Below are positions 34,426 to 42,597 of a DNA stretch of 64,000 nucleotides, piece after piece. The stretch is taken from the NCBI GenBank assembly GCA_964578535.1, contig CAZODI010000009.1, positions 1 through 64,000 of the forward strand, given 5' to 3'. The notes beneath the pieces were generated by a model. The model searched no databases and was not told the DNA's origin. It was given only the letters and a program-made list of their open reading frames with translations. The first letter of the stretch is position 1, and each line of letters starts with the position of its first letter. A program made the position numbers and the translations under genes. The stretch is from PHBD01 sp964578535 (GTDB lineage: Bacteria; Desulfobacterota; Syntrophia; Syntrophales; PHBD01).

Positions 34426-35241
34426 ATGAAGATCATACGTTTTGCCGATCCGGAAGGGCGGGTTGCCTTGGGGATGGCCCGTGACGACCGTGCGGACGAG
34501 GCATGGGTCCTGAAAGGGGATCTCTTCGGCGGCTTCGATGTCGGCGATGAGTGCCGTCCCGTCCGGCGGCTTCTCTGTCCCCTGGCGCCTCCGAACATCC
34601 TGGCCCTGGGCATCAACTACCGCCAGCACGGGGACGAGTTCGCCATGTCCTACCCGGAGCAGCCGGTCCTTTTTCTGAAGGCCACGACGAGCCTCATCGG
34701 TCCCGGAGAGACGATCCTCCTTCCCCGGGCCGGAGCGGAGCACGTGGATTACGAGGCGGAACTCGGGGTGGTCATCGGCCGCCGGGCCAAGAACGTCTCC
34801 CCCGAGGAGGCGATGGAATACGTTTTCGGATACACCTGCGCCAACGACGTCAGCGCCCGGGACTGGCAGATCGAGAAACAGAAAGGACAGTGGGCCCGGG
34901 GGAAAAGCTTCGATACCTTCTGCCCCCTGGGACCGTGGATCGTGACCCGGGACGAGGTGGAGGACCCGGGAAACCTGAGGATCCGCTGCCTGGTCAACGG
35001 GCGGGCCCTGCAGGACGCCTCGACCGCGGATATGATCTTTCCGGTGGCGGCCATCGTCAGCAACCTGAGCCTCTCCATGACCCTCGAACCGGGAACCGTG
35101 ATTCTCTCGGGGACACCCCAGGGTGTCGGATTTACCCGGAATCCGCCGATCTTTCTTCACGATGGAGACACCGTGTCCGTGGAGATCGAGCGGATCGGGA
35201 CCCTCACCAACCCGGTGCGGCTGGAGAGCGAACCGGCCTGA
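34426..35241 (+). CDS. Fumarylacetoacetate hydrolase family protein
   Basis: The 271-residue protein belongs to the FAH superfamily, metal-dependent hydrolases, decarboxylases or isomerases of keto acids. It has NILALGINYRQHGDEF, the metal-binding HVDYEAELGVVIG pair of acidic residues, GYTCANDVSARDWQ, KSFDTFCPLGPWIV and LSGTPQGVGF. The substrate may be an acylpyruvate or a 2-oxohept-3-enedioate-type compound; it cannot be decided from sequence. The ATG at 34426 has GGGGAG upstream. Confidence 0.85.
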   Translation: MKIIRFADPEGRVALGMARDDRADEAWVLKGDLFGGFDVGDECRPVRRLLCPLAPPNILALGINYRQHGDEFAMSYPEQPVLFLKATTSLIGPGETILLPRAGAEHVDYEAELGVVIGRRAKNVSPEEAMEYVFGYTCANDVSARDWQIEKQKGQWARGKSFDTFCPLGPWIVTRDEVEDPGNLRIRCLVNGRALQDASTADMIFPVAAIVSNLSLSMTLEPGTVILSGTPQGVGFTRNPPIFLHDGDTVSVEIERIGTLTNPVRLESEPA

Positions 35242-35280
35242 GCAGCGGCGGGTGATCGTCGCCGGTAGCGGAGAAGGCTG

Positions 35281-35308
35281 TTGACAAAAGTTCTCATCCG
35301 TTTATAAG
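35281..35308 (+). promoter_or_regulatory. Strong sigma70-type promoter for htrA
   Basis: TTGACA (35281-35286), 16-nt spacer, TATAAG (35303-35308). It lies 66 nt upstream of the protease start codon and is the best canonical promoter in the window. Confidence 0.75.
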
Positions 35309-35374
35309 ACCGGATCACGCGGGCCGCCCTTTTCCCGCGGCAGCAGTTCAGAGCAGGGTACCAGAGGAGGAAAT

Positions 35375-36847
35375 ATGGCCAAGGAAGGAAGCAGCCGGAG
35401 AACGTTCATCATGTTTCTCCTGGCGTTTCTCATCGCCTTTTTTATCGTGTCGTTCGTGGAGGTGCTGAAGTCGTCCTTCGTCCCGTCCGGGACGGAGATC
35501 CCCTCCGCCAACGCCGTCAGCGTCAAGGCGCCGGGGTCTTTCGCCGACCTCGCGGAGAAGGTGAAGCCGGCGGTGGTCAACATCAGCACGACGAAGACGG
35601 TGCGATCCGGCAGGGGGGCGTTCCGCACCCCCTTCGGACAGGACGATCTCTCCGATCGTTATTTCGGGGATGATTTCTTCCGCCGGTTCTTCGGAGACAC
35701 GCCGCGGACCTTCAAGCAGCGGAGCCTGGGTTCGGGATTCATCATCAGCTCCGACGGATACATCTTCACCAACAACCATGTCATCGAGCAGTCCGACAAG
35801 ATCCTCGTGAAGCTCTCCGACGGCCGGGAGTTCGAGGCCCGGGTCATCGGGCGGGATGCCAAGACGGACATCGCCCTCATCCGGATCAAGACCTCCGACA
35901 GCCTGCCCGTGGCGGAGCTGGGAGACTCGGAGAAGATCCGCGTCGGCGACTGGGTCGTCGCCATCGGCAACCCCTTCGGCCTGGACGCGACCGTTACGGC
36001 GGGCATCGTCAGCGCCAAGGGACGGGTCATCGGGGCCGGTCCCTATGACAACTTCATCCAGACCGACGCTTCCATCAATCCGGGCAACAGCGGCGGCCCC
36101 CTGTTCAACATGGAGGGGAAGGTCGTGGGCATCAACACGGCCATCGTCGCCCACGGCCAGGGAATCGGTTTCGCTATCCCCATGGAGATGGCCAAGGCCA
36201 TTCTTTCGGACCTGAAGGCAAAAGGGAAGGTGACCCGGGGCTGGATGGGGATCTCCGTGCAGGACGTGACGGAGGACCTGGCCAAGAGCATGAAGCTCAA
36301 GGACCGGAGCGGAGCCCTGATTTCCGAGGTGTTCAGGGGAGATCCCGCCGATAAGGCGGGAATCCAGGCAGGAGATGTGGTTACCGAGATCAACGGCAAG
36401 AAGGTCAAAGATACCCACGATCTCCTGCTTATGATCGCCTCGTTCAGGGTGAATGACCGGATCTCCGTGAAGGTGCTGCGGGAAGGAGCGGAGCGCATGT
36501 TCCAGGTCGTCGTGGAGGAACGGACCGATTCGAAGGAAGTGGCGCGGGCCGGAAGCAGGGACGACAGGCAGAACTTCGGCATCACCGTTCAGGATATTAC
36601 CCCGCAGGTGGCCCGCTACCTGGGAGTCGCCCCGCGCATCGGCGTGCTCGTAACGGATGTGCGGGAGGCAAGCCAGGCGGATGAAGTCGGCATGCAGCCC
36701 CAGGACATCATCCTGCAGGTGAACAAGGTGCGGGTTACTTCCGTGAAGGAGTACCAGCGGGAAATTGCCAAGAAGAGCGAAAAGAACACCGTGCTCCTCC
36801 TGATCAAGCGGGGCCGGTCCACCTTTTACGTGGCCCTCCGGAAATAG
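35375..36847 (+). CDS. degP: Periplasmic serine protease HtrA/DegP
   Basis: The 490-residue protein has an N-terminal signal anchor (about 10-30). The trypsin-like domain has triad H135 (TNNHVIE), D165 (TDIALI) and S239 (NPGNSGGPL). Two PDZ domains follow (about 275-365 and 395-485; GWMGISVQDV and FGITVQDITP). It degrades or refolds misfolded envelope proteins. A strong sigma70 promoter precedes it and no classical sigmaE site was recognised. Confidence 0.95.
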   Translation: MAKEGSSRRTFIMFLLAFLIAFFIVSFVEVLKSSFVPSGTEIPSANAVSVKAPGSFADLAEKVKPAVVNISTTKTVRSGRGAFRTPFGQDDLSDRYFGDDFFRRFFGDTPRTFKQRSLGSGFIISSDGYIFTNNHVIEQSDKILVKLSDGREFEARVIGRDAKTDIALIRIKTSDSLPVAELGDSEKIRVGDWVVAIGNPFGLDATVTAGIVSAKGRVIGAGPYDNFIQTDASINPGNSGGPLFNMEGKVVGINTAIVAHGQGIGFAIPMEMAKAILSDLKAKGKVTRGWMGISVQDVTEDLAKSMKLKDRSGALISEVFRGDPADKAGIQAGDVVTEINGKKVKDTHDLLLMIASFRVNDRISVKVLREGAERMFQVVVEERTDSKEVARAGSRDDRQNFGITVQDITPQVARYLGVAPRIGVLVTDVREASQADEVGMQPQDIILQVNKVRVTSVKEYQREIAKKSEKNTVLLLIKRGRSTFYVALRK

Positions 36848-36875
36848 TCTGCCGGAAGTCTCCACGGCCATCCCC

Positions 36876-36915
36876 GGCGTCTCCTCCCCCGGGGCATCCG
36901 GAGGGAGAGGACGCC
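36876..36915 (+). terminator. Long GC hairpin after degP
   Basis: GGCGTC...CCGG pairs imperfectly with CCGG...GACGCC (about 17 bp with bulges). It lies 28 nt past the degP stop. A T-tract is absent, so it may be a stabilising hairpin rather than a terminator. Confidence 0.35.
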
Positions 36916-36951
36916 GCCTTCCATCCTTTCACGCCGGCAAAAGGCGGTCCC

Positions 36952-37638
36952 ATGGACAGTACGCCCTCGGTCCTCGATCTCTATGCAAGGATGAATGGCC
37001 GTTTCGGCGACCTCGGGTGGTGGCCGGGGGAAACCCCCTTCGAGGTCGCCGTCGGGGCCATCCTGACGCAGAATACCGCCTGGACGAACGTGGAGAAAGC
37101 CATCGGGAACCTAAAGGAAGCCGGCTGCCTGACCCCGGAGGGGCTCTTCGGGCTGGAGGAAGCGGATCTGGCGGAGCGGATCCGTCCGGCAGGATATTTC
37201 CGCGTCAAGGCGCGTCGCCTGAAGTCCTTTCTTTTCTTCCTGCAATCCCGCTACAGCTTGAGCCTGGAGCGGATGTTCCGGGAGGATACCGGGGTTTTGA
37301 GAGAGGAATTGCTGTCGGTCAACGGGATCGGGGAGGAGACGGCGGACAGCATCCTCCTGTATGCGGGAAGCCGGCCGGTGTTTGTCGTCGACGCCTATAC
37401 GAGGCGGATCCTGGCCAGGCACGGATGGATCGACGGATCGGAGTCCTATGGAGCCGTCCGGGACGCGGTCGTCAACGGACTCCCGGAGGATGTTCCCCTC
37501 TTCAAGCAGTACCATGCACTCTTTGTCCAGACGGGAAAGATCTTCTGCCGAAAGGCCCGGCCCCGATGCGAAGGCTGTCCCGTCGCCGGCCTCGGTCTGC
37601 GCCGATCCGGCCATAAGGGGGAAGCCGGCCGTGCATGA
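36952..37638 (+). CDS. Endonuclease III-related HhH-GPD DNA glycosylase
   Basis: The 228-residue protein has an HhH-GPD core: GAILTQNTAWTNVEKAI, hairpin VNGIGEETADSILLYA and catalytic Asp in FVVDAYTRRILARHG. The C-terminal cysteines read FCRKARPRCEGCPVAGL, giving C-x6-C-x2-C but no fourth Cys at +6, so the usual 4Fe-4S loop of Nth or MutY is incomplete unless another residue serves. It removes damaged bases; the specificity is unknown. Its stop overlaps the following PHP gene by 8 nt. Confidence 0.82.
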   Translation: MDSTPSVLDLYARMNGRFGDLGWWPGETPFEVAVGAILTQNTAWTNVEKAIGNLKEAGCLTPEGLFGLEEADLAERIRPAGYFRVKARRLKSFLFFLQSRYSLSLERMFREDTGVLREELLSVNGIGEETADSILLYAGSRPVFVVDAYTRRILARHGWIDGSESYGAVRDAVVNGLPEDVPLFKQYHALFVQTGKIFCRKARPRCEGCPVAGLGLRRSGHKGEAGRA

Positions 37639-38698
37639 ATACACGGGGGTGATCCATATTCACTCGGAGTATTCCTTCGATGGGCGGACACCGGTTTCCG
37701 AGATGATCCGGGCGGCCCGGATGTCGGGCGTTCATTTCCTCGCCCTGACGGATCACGCCTGCGTCACCGCCCGGGAGCGCGGCTGGGAGGGATGGCACGA
37801 CGGCGTCCTCGTCATCGTCGGCCAGGAGATATCGCCCCGCTTCAATCATTACCTGGCATTCGGTTCCTGCGGGACGGTCGACATTCCCGACGACACGGAA
37901 GGGGTGGCTCCGCAGAGCTACATCGACCGGGTCCATGAAGCGGGAGGCATCGGCTTTATCGCTCATCCGGACCACCGGGGCGCCCCCGTGTTTCACGTGA
38001 AACATTATCCCTGGACGGACTGGGACGTCAGCGGTTTCACCGGGATCGGAATCTGGGATTTCATGACCGACTGGCAGCAGTCCCTGACGGGACAGTTCCT
38101 TGCCTTTGCGAGCTACCTGATGCCGGCCCTGTTCCTCCGGGGACCCGAGCGGGAAACACTGGCCCGATGGGACGCCCTGGGGAGGGAGCGCCGGATCCCG
38201 GGGATCGGCGAGTGCGACAACCACGACACGAAAAAGCAATGGTTTGGTGTTACCCTGCCGGTCTTTCCCTTTTCCCGGGTCCTGCCGATCCTGAGGACCC
38301 ACATCCTGACGGAGGAGCCCCTGTCCGGGGAACCGGGGCCGGCGGTGGTGACCGTCCTGGAAGCGCTGGAGCAGGGCCGTTCGTTCGTGGCAAATGACTG
38401 GCTCAAGCCTTCCGTCGGATTTCGCTTTTACGCGGAACGGCCGGGAGGAATCGTTGTCATGGGGGGAGAGGTCCCTTTCCGGCTCGCTGAAAAATGCGTG
38501 CTCCACGTTCAGGCCCCCGGCGTGGCACGGATCCGCCTGCTTCGGGACGGGCGCACCATCCGGGAGGAGCGGGGCCGGTCTCTTTCCGTTCCGGCCCCGG
38601 GGCCGGGCGTGTACAGGGTGGAAGTGGATCGGTGGGCCTGGGGCCGCCGGCGGCCGTGGATCTATTCGAATCCGGTCTATTTGCGGGAGGTGTCGTGA
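37631..38698 (+). CDS. PHP-domain metal-dependent phosphoesterase
   Basis: The 355-residue protein begins at GTG 37631 (AGGGGG upstream). The N-terminal PHP metal site is seen as GVIHIHSEYSFDG, LALTDHAC, GQEIS, AHPDH and ECDNHD. The C-terminal about 100 residues form a beta-rich domain (HVQAPGVARIRLLRDGR) of unknown role. A phosphoesterase or nuclease activity is expected. It overlaps the upstream glycosylase by 8 nt and the downstream acyltransferase by 4 nt. The coding sequence contains a perfect parS site (codons for FHVKH, residues about 121-125). Confidence 0.82.
   Translation: MHEYTGVIHIHSEYSFDGRTPVSEMIRAARMSGVHFLALTDHACVTARERGWEGWHDGVLVIVGQEISPRFNHYLAFGSCGTVDIPDDTEGVAPQSYIDRVHEAGGIGFIAHPDHRGAPVFHVKHYPWTDWDVSGFTGIGIWDFMTDWQQSLTGQFLAFASYLMPALFLRGPERETLARWDALGRERRIPGIGECDNHDTKKQWFGVTLPVFPFSRVLPILRTHILTEEPLSGEPGPAVVTVLEALEQGRSFVANDWLKPSVGFRFYAERPGGIVVMGGEVPFRLAEKCVLHVQAPGVARIRLLRDGRTIREERGRSLSVPAPGPGVYRVEVDRWAWGRRRPWIYSNPVYLREVS
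37989..38004. other. parS centromere-like site (ParB binding), copy 1
   Basis: TGTTTCACGTGAAACA, a perfect 16-bp palindrome identical to the conserved bacterial parS. It lies inside the PHP gene. Confidence 0.88.
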
Positions 38699-39405
38699 AG
38701 AAAAGATTCCTGAAATGGCTTGGCAGGAAGGTGGTCGAGTCGAGCCTCGTTATTTCCCTGGCGCATAGCCTGATTCGTGGATACCTGTCGCTTGTGCGGC
38801 TGGAAGTGATTGGAGAGGAGCGGATGCTTTCCCATCTCCGAGGCGGAGGCAAGGCTATCGCCGCGCTCTGGCACCAGAGGGTGCTCGGTGTGGTGGGGTA
38901 CGCTTCGCGCTTCCGGGAGTTCAAGCCCTCGGCCATCGTCAGCGCCAGCCGGGACGGGGACCTCATCGTCCGGATCGTGGAGCGCCTGAACTTCCGGCCC
39001 GTCCGGGGGTCCAGCACCCGCGGCGGCCGCGAGGCGTTGTCTGCCATGGTCGAGGACCTGCAGGAGCACCCCTTTGCCGTCCATGCCTCCGATGGCCCCA
39101 CGGGTCCCCGGGGGGTCATCAAGGCAGGCCTGATCCGCATGTCCCAGCTCTCCGGTGCCCCCGTCGTTCCGGTGTACATCTCCTTCAGCCGGGCCTGGAG
39201 CCTCGGAAGCTGGGACCGGATGCTCATCCCGAAGCCCTTCAGCCGGATCATCGTCCGGTGGGGTGAGCCCATGTACGTCCCGAAGAATCTCGACGGCCCG
39301 GGATTTGAAGGCCTGAGGCAAAACATGGAGCGGAGCATTCGGGAAGAGCAGGATCGGGACGACCGGCGGTGGGGCTGGAAAAATCTGCTTCTGGAAGGGC
39401 ATTGA
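38695..39405 (+). CDS. DUF374 lysophospholipid acyltransferase family protein
   Basis: The 236-residue protein has DUF374 features: IAALWHQRVLGVVGYASRF, IVSASRDGDLIVRIVERL, VRGSSTRGGREAL, ASDGPTGPRGVIKAGL and GAPVVPVYISF. It is distantly related to Kdo-lipid A acyltransferases and probably acts at the inner membrane on lipid A or phospholipids. The GTG start at 38695 overlaps the PHP stop (GTGA) with GGAGG 4 nt upstream. Confidence 0.85.
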   Translation: MKKRFLKWLGRKVVESSLVISLAHSLIRGYLSLVRLEVIGEERMLSHLRGGGKAIAALWHQRVLGVVGYASRFREFKPSAIVSASRDGDLIVRIVERLNFRPVRGSSTRGGREALSAMVEDLQEHPFAVHASDGPTGPRGVIKAGLIRMSQLSGAPVVPVYISFSRAWSLGSWDRMLIPKPFSRIIVRWGEPMYVPKNLDGPGFEGLRQNMERSIREEQDRDDRRWGWKNLLLEGH

Positions 39406-39474
39406 CCCGCGCCGGGACCGCCGCGGGCGCAAACCCTCCCCGCAAATCGTCATCGCCTCATCGGGCATCCGTTC

Positions 39475-39502
39475 CGGCCGGTCCGGTTCGCTCCGGCCGT
39501 TT
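39475..39502 (+). terminator. Terminator-like hairpin after the DUF374 gene
   Basis: CGGCCGG (39475-39481) and CCGGCCG (39493-39499), 11-nt loop, followed by TTTCC. It sits between convergent genes. Confidence 0.4.
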
Positions 39503-39507
39503 CCGCT

Positions 39508-40575
39508 CTACAGGGACGACGCCCCGATCAGCTTCAGGGACTCCTTCTCCAGGACTTGGACGGCCACGATCATCATCTGGAACCGCTGGTCCTTCGTCTG
39601 GCCGTGGTAGAACCGGTAGTAGATCTGCTGGGCGATGACGGCCAGCCGGAAAAGGCCGAAGGTCTGGTAGAAATCCATGGCCTTCGTCGTCATGCCCATT
39701 TTCCGCAGGTAGTATTCGATCACCCCGGCGCGCGTGAGGGAGCCCTCCAGGTTGGTCGGGCCGAAGAGGAGAACCTGGCGGTCCGGCGAATCGTCTTTTT
39801 CCACCCAGTAGGCCAGGACGCCTCCCAGGTCCATCAGGGGGTCGCCGATGGTGGCCATCTCCCAGTCCAGGATCCCGATGACCCGGAAGGGATCGTCCGG
39901 GTGCAGGACCACGTTGTCGAAGCGGTAGTCGTTGTGAATCACCGACACGCGGTCCGATTCGGGCGGCTGCTTGTCCGCGAGCCAGGCCATCACTACCTCG
40001 AAATCCGGTGCGTCGGGTGTCCGGGCGTTCCGGTAGCGCTCGCTCCACCCTTCCACCTGCCGCCGGACGTACCCTTCGGGCTTCCCGAAGTCGCCGAGCC
40101 CCGCCTTTTCCACGTCCACGCTGTGCAGGTCGACCAGGACGTCCAGGAGGTTTTCGCTCAGCTTCCGGGCCTCCTCGGGGCTGAAAGACAGGCCTTTCGG
40201 GAGTTCGCGCCGGAGGATGATGCCGCGGATCCTCTCCATGACGAAAAAGGGGCACCCGAGGATCGATTCGTCCTCCGTGTAGACCAGGGGCTCGGGGCAG
40301 CAGGGAAACACGGGCCGCAAGGCCTTGAGCACCCGGTATTCCCGGCCCATGTCGTGGGCCGTTTTCGCTTTCTTCCCGAAGGGCGGCCGGCGGAGGACCA
40401 TTTCCCGGCCGCCGCAGCGGATCAGGTAGGTCAGGTTGGAATAGCCGCCGGGGAACTGCTCCACCTCCATCGGCCCGTCCAGGCCGGGGATGGCGCTTCT
40501 CAGGTACGGATCCAGCCGCGAGAGATCCAGTTCCTCTCCCGGGCGGATGGCCTTGGTTCGATCGATATAGTCCAT
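39508..40575 (-). CDS. Aminoglycoside phosphotransferase-fold protein, ACAD10/11 kinase-like
   Basis: The 355-residue kinase-like protein has SVIHNDYRFDNVVL (HxD...N catalytic loop) and GILDWEMATIGDP (metal-binding Asp). Such proteins are usually encoded next to an acyl-CoA dehydrogenase and correspond to the kinase part of mammalian ACAD10 and ACAD11, which act on 4-hydroxy acids or their CoA esters. The next gene upstream is that dehydrogenase, 17 nt away. It is the last gene of the operon that starts at 44799. Confidence 0.85.
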   Translation of the reverse strand: MDYIDRTKAIRPGEELDLSRLDPYLRSAIPGLDGPMEVEQFPGGYSNLTYLIRCGGREMVLRRPPFGKKAKTAHDMGREYRVLKALRPVFPCCPEPLVYTEDESILGCPFFVMERIRGIILRRELPKGLSFSPEEARKLSENLLDVLVDLHSVDVEKAGLGDFGKPEGYVRRQVEGWSERYRNARTPDAPDFEVVMAWLADKQPPESDRVSVIHNDYRFDNVVLHPDDPFRVIGILDWEMATIGDPLMDLGGVLAYWVEKDDSPDRQVLLFGPTNLEGSLTRAGVIEYYLRKMGMTTKAMDFYQTFGLFRLAVIAQQIYYRFYHGQTKDQRFQMMIVAVQVLEKESLKLIGASSL

Positions 40576-40592
40576 GGTGTCTCCCTGTCCGT

Positions 40593-41798
40593 TCAGGCTT
40601 TGCCTGTCACCTTCTGCTTGATGATCCGGCGGGCCACGGTGACCTTGTGCACCTCGTCCGCTCCGTCGTAGATCCGGGCTGCCCGCTCGTGGCGGTAGAA
40701 ATAGGCGATGATCGTGTCGTCGGTCATACCCATGCCGCCATGCACCTGGAGCGCCCGGTCCACCACCTTCTGGAGGACTCCGGCGACGTAGAACTTGATG
40801 AGGGAGATGTCCTCCCGTGCTTCTTTGACGCCCAGGTTCTCGATCTTCCAGGCGGAGTGGAGCGTCATGAGGCGGGCGGCCTGGATCTCGGCGGCGGATT
40901 CGGCGATCCAGGCCTGGACGATCTGGCGTGATGCCAGGGTGTTGCCGTCGGCCGTGATGACCCGCGAGGCGGCCCTCCGGCACATCAGGTCGAAGACCCG
41001 CTTGCAGATGCCGAGCCACCGCATGCAGTGGTGGATCCGGCCCGGCCCGAGCCGCTCCTGGGCGATGACGAAGCCCCATCCCTCCGGCCCCAGGAGGTTC
41101 TCCCGGGGGACCCGGCAGGATTGGTAGAGAATCTCGGCGTGGCTCGCGAAATCGCTTCCCGTATGCCCCATGACGGGGATGTTCCGGACCAGATTGAAGC
41201 CGGGGTTGTCCGTGGGGACGATGATCATGCTGGCCCGCATGTGCGGGGCCGCTTCGGGGTTCGTGACGGCCATGACGATGGCGAAGGCCGCCCCGTCGGC
41301 CGCGGTGGAGTACCATTTCTGGCCGTTGATGACGTAGTCGTTCCCGTCGGTGACCGCCGTCGTGTCCATCAGGACCGGGTTCGATCCGGGGAGGTCCACC
41401 TCCGTCATGGAGAAGCAGCTGCGGATCTTTCCCTCCACCAGCGGCTTCAGGTACTGGATTTTCTGCTTTTCCGTCCCGTATTTGTGCAGGATCTCGATGT
41501 TTCCCGCGTCCGGGGCGTGGCAGCCGAAGACGTAGTGGCCGATGGGGGACTGGCCCAGGACCTCCGAGACGAGGGCGTGATCCATCAGGTCGAGCCCCAT
41601 ACCGCCGTACTCGGGCGGATGGTTCGGCGCCCACAGCTCCATCTGCCGGACCATGTGGCGCTTTTCCTCCAGGATGGGGAGGAGGTCCCGGAAATCGGTG
41701 GTCAGGAATTCCGGTTCGAGGGGAAACAGCTCCTTCCGGACGAAGTCGTCCATCATCCCCGTGATGGCCTGCATTTTCTCGGATACGGCGAAATCCAT
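40593..41798 (-). CDS. Acyl-CoA dehydrogenase (ACAD10/11 type)
   Basis: The 401-residue FAD enzyme has SCFSMTEVDLPGSNP for flavin contact, ALQVHGGMGMTDD and YDGADEVHKVTVARRI near the C-terminus. The residue at the MCAD catalytic-Glu position is Asp (YDGADE), as in ACAD10/11. GGAGG lies 6 nt before the ATG at 41798. The pairing with the kinase-like gene suggests 4-hydroxyacyl-CoA dephosphorylation/dehydrogenation, or an anaerobic beta-oxidation step; the exact substrate is unknown. Confidence 0.9.
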   Translation of the reverse strand: MDFAVSEKMQAITGMMDDFVRKELFPLEPEFLTTDFRDLLPILEEKRHMVRQMELWAPNHPPEYGGMGLDLMDHALVSEVLGQSPIGHYVFGCHAPDAGNIEILHKYGTEKQKIQYLKPLVEGKIRSCFSMTEVDLPGSNPVLMDTTAVTDGNDYVINGQKWYSTAADGAAFAIVMAVTNPEAAPHMRASMIIVPTDNPGFNLVRNIPVMGHTGSDFASHAEILYQSCRVPRENLLGPEGWGFVIAQERLGPGRIHHCMRWLGICKRVFDLMCRRAASRVITADGNTLASRQIVQAWIAESAAEIQAARLMTLHSAWKIENLGVKEAREDISLIKFYVAGVLQKVVDRALQVHGGMGMTDDTIIAYFYRHERAARIYDGADEVHKVTVARRIIKQKVTGKA

Positions 41799-41820
41799 GG
41801 GACACCTCCTCTACCGGGGG

Positions 41821-42531
41821 TTACCGGTATGTGATGACGGACGGATCCCCCTCCAGTTCGAGGTGGGCCGTCCCGTTGAAGGACAGCAGGGAAACCCGCT
41901 CCCCGTCGTAGAGAAACTCCGTGACGGAGGCGTTGCGGATCATCCAGGCCAGGCGGAACGTCTCCTCCGTGGAGAGGTCCAGGGCCGTCTGGACGGCGGC
42001 AGAGATGGCCCCCCCGGAGGTGAAAACGGCGATCCGGCTGCCCCGGCCGTTCCGCTGCAGAATTTTTTGCATGCCCGAGGCGACGGTGGTGCGGAAGTCG
42101 TCCCAGCCCAGGATCTCCGCCGGAGGTGCCGGGTCGTCGATCCACCGGCGGACGACCGCTTCAAAAATCCGCTGGAAGGCCTTGCGGTCCTTGTAAAGGC
42201 GCTCCGGGTTTTTCTCGAGGGAAGGGTTGTCGCGGATGGCCAGCGGGAAATAGTGCAGGAAGATCGATCGGGAAGGATATTCGTTGAACTCGGGGACCGT
42301 CTCCAGGGGAGGGAGGGGCCGCTCCCGGCCATCGTAGTGGGCCAGAACGGCCTGGGCGGTGTCCTGCTGGCGCTCGAGTTCCCCCGCGCAGACGGAGTCG
42401 AACGTGTGGCCCGCCTGGAAGAGGTGCGCGGCCAGGATCCGCGCCTGCCGCCAGCCCATCCGGGAGAGGCGGTCATAGCGCTCCTTGCCGAAGGATGCCT
42501 GGCCGTGGCGGATCAGAAGGATGCGGCTCAC
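41821..42531 (-). CDS. Histidine phosphatase family protein
   Basis: The 236-residue protein has RILLIRHGQASFG (catalytic His in RHG), SVCAGELERQQDTAQAVL and the second His region replaced by FTSGGAISAA. The family includes phosphoglycerate mutases and phosphatases. The start is GTG 42531. It lies within the acyl-CoA catabolic operon, where it may be a dephosphorylating partner for the kinase-like protein; that link is inferred from position. Confidence 0.8.
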   Translation of the reverse strand: MSRILLIRHGQASFGKERYDRLSRMGWRQARILAAHLFQAGHTFDSVCAGELERQQDTAQAVLAHYDGRERPLPPLETVPEFNEYPSRSIFLHYFPLAIRDNPSLEKNPERLYKDRKAFQRIFEAVVRRWIDDPAPPAEILGWDDFRTTVASGMQKILQRNGRGSRIAVFTSGGAISAAVQTALDLSTEETFRLAWMIRNASVTEFLYDGERVSLLSFNGTAHLELEGDPSVITYR

Positions 42532-42597
42532 GCAACGGCCCTCTCTTTCGCCAGGGAATCCCGGTACAGAGGGGAGACCGGGGAAGTTCTCATGATT

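Noticed and set aside
36876..36915. Strong hairpin after degP as a riboswitch or attenuator
   Set aside because: It lies downstream of the stop codon and lacks a conserved aptamer; treated only as a possible terminator.
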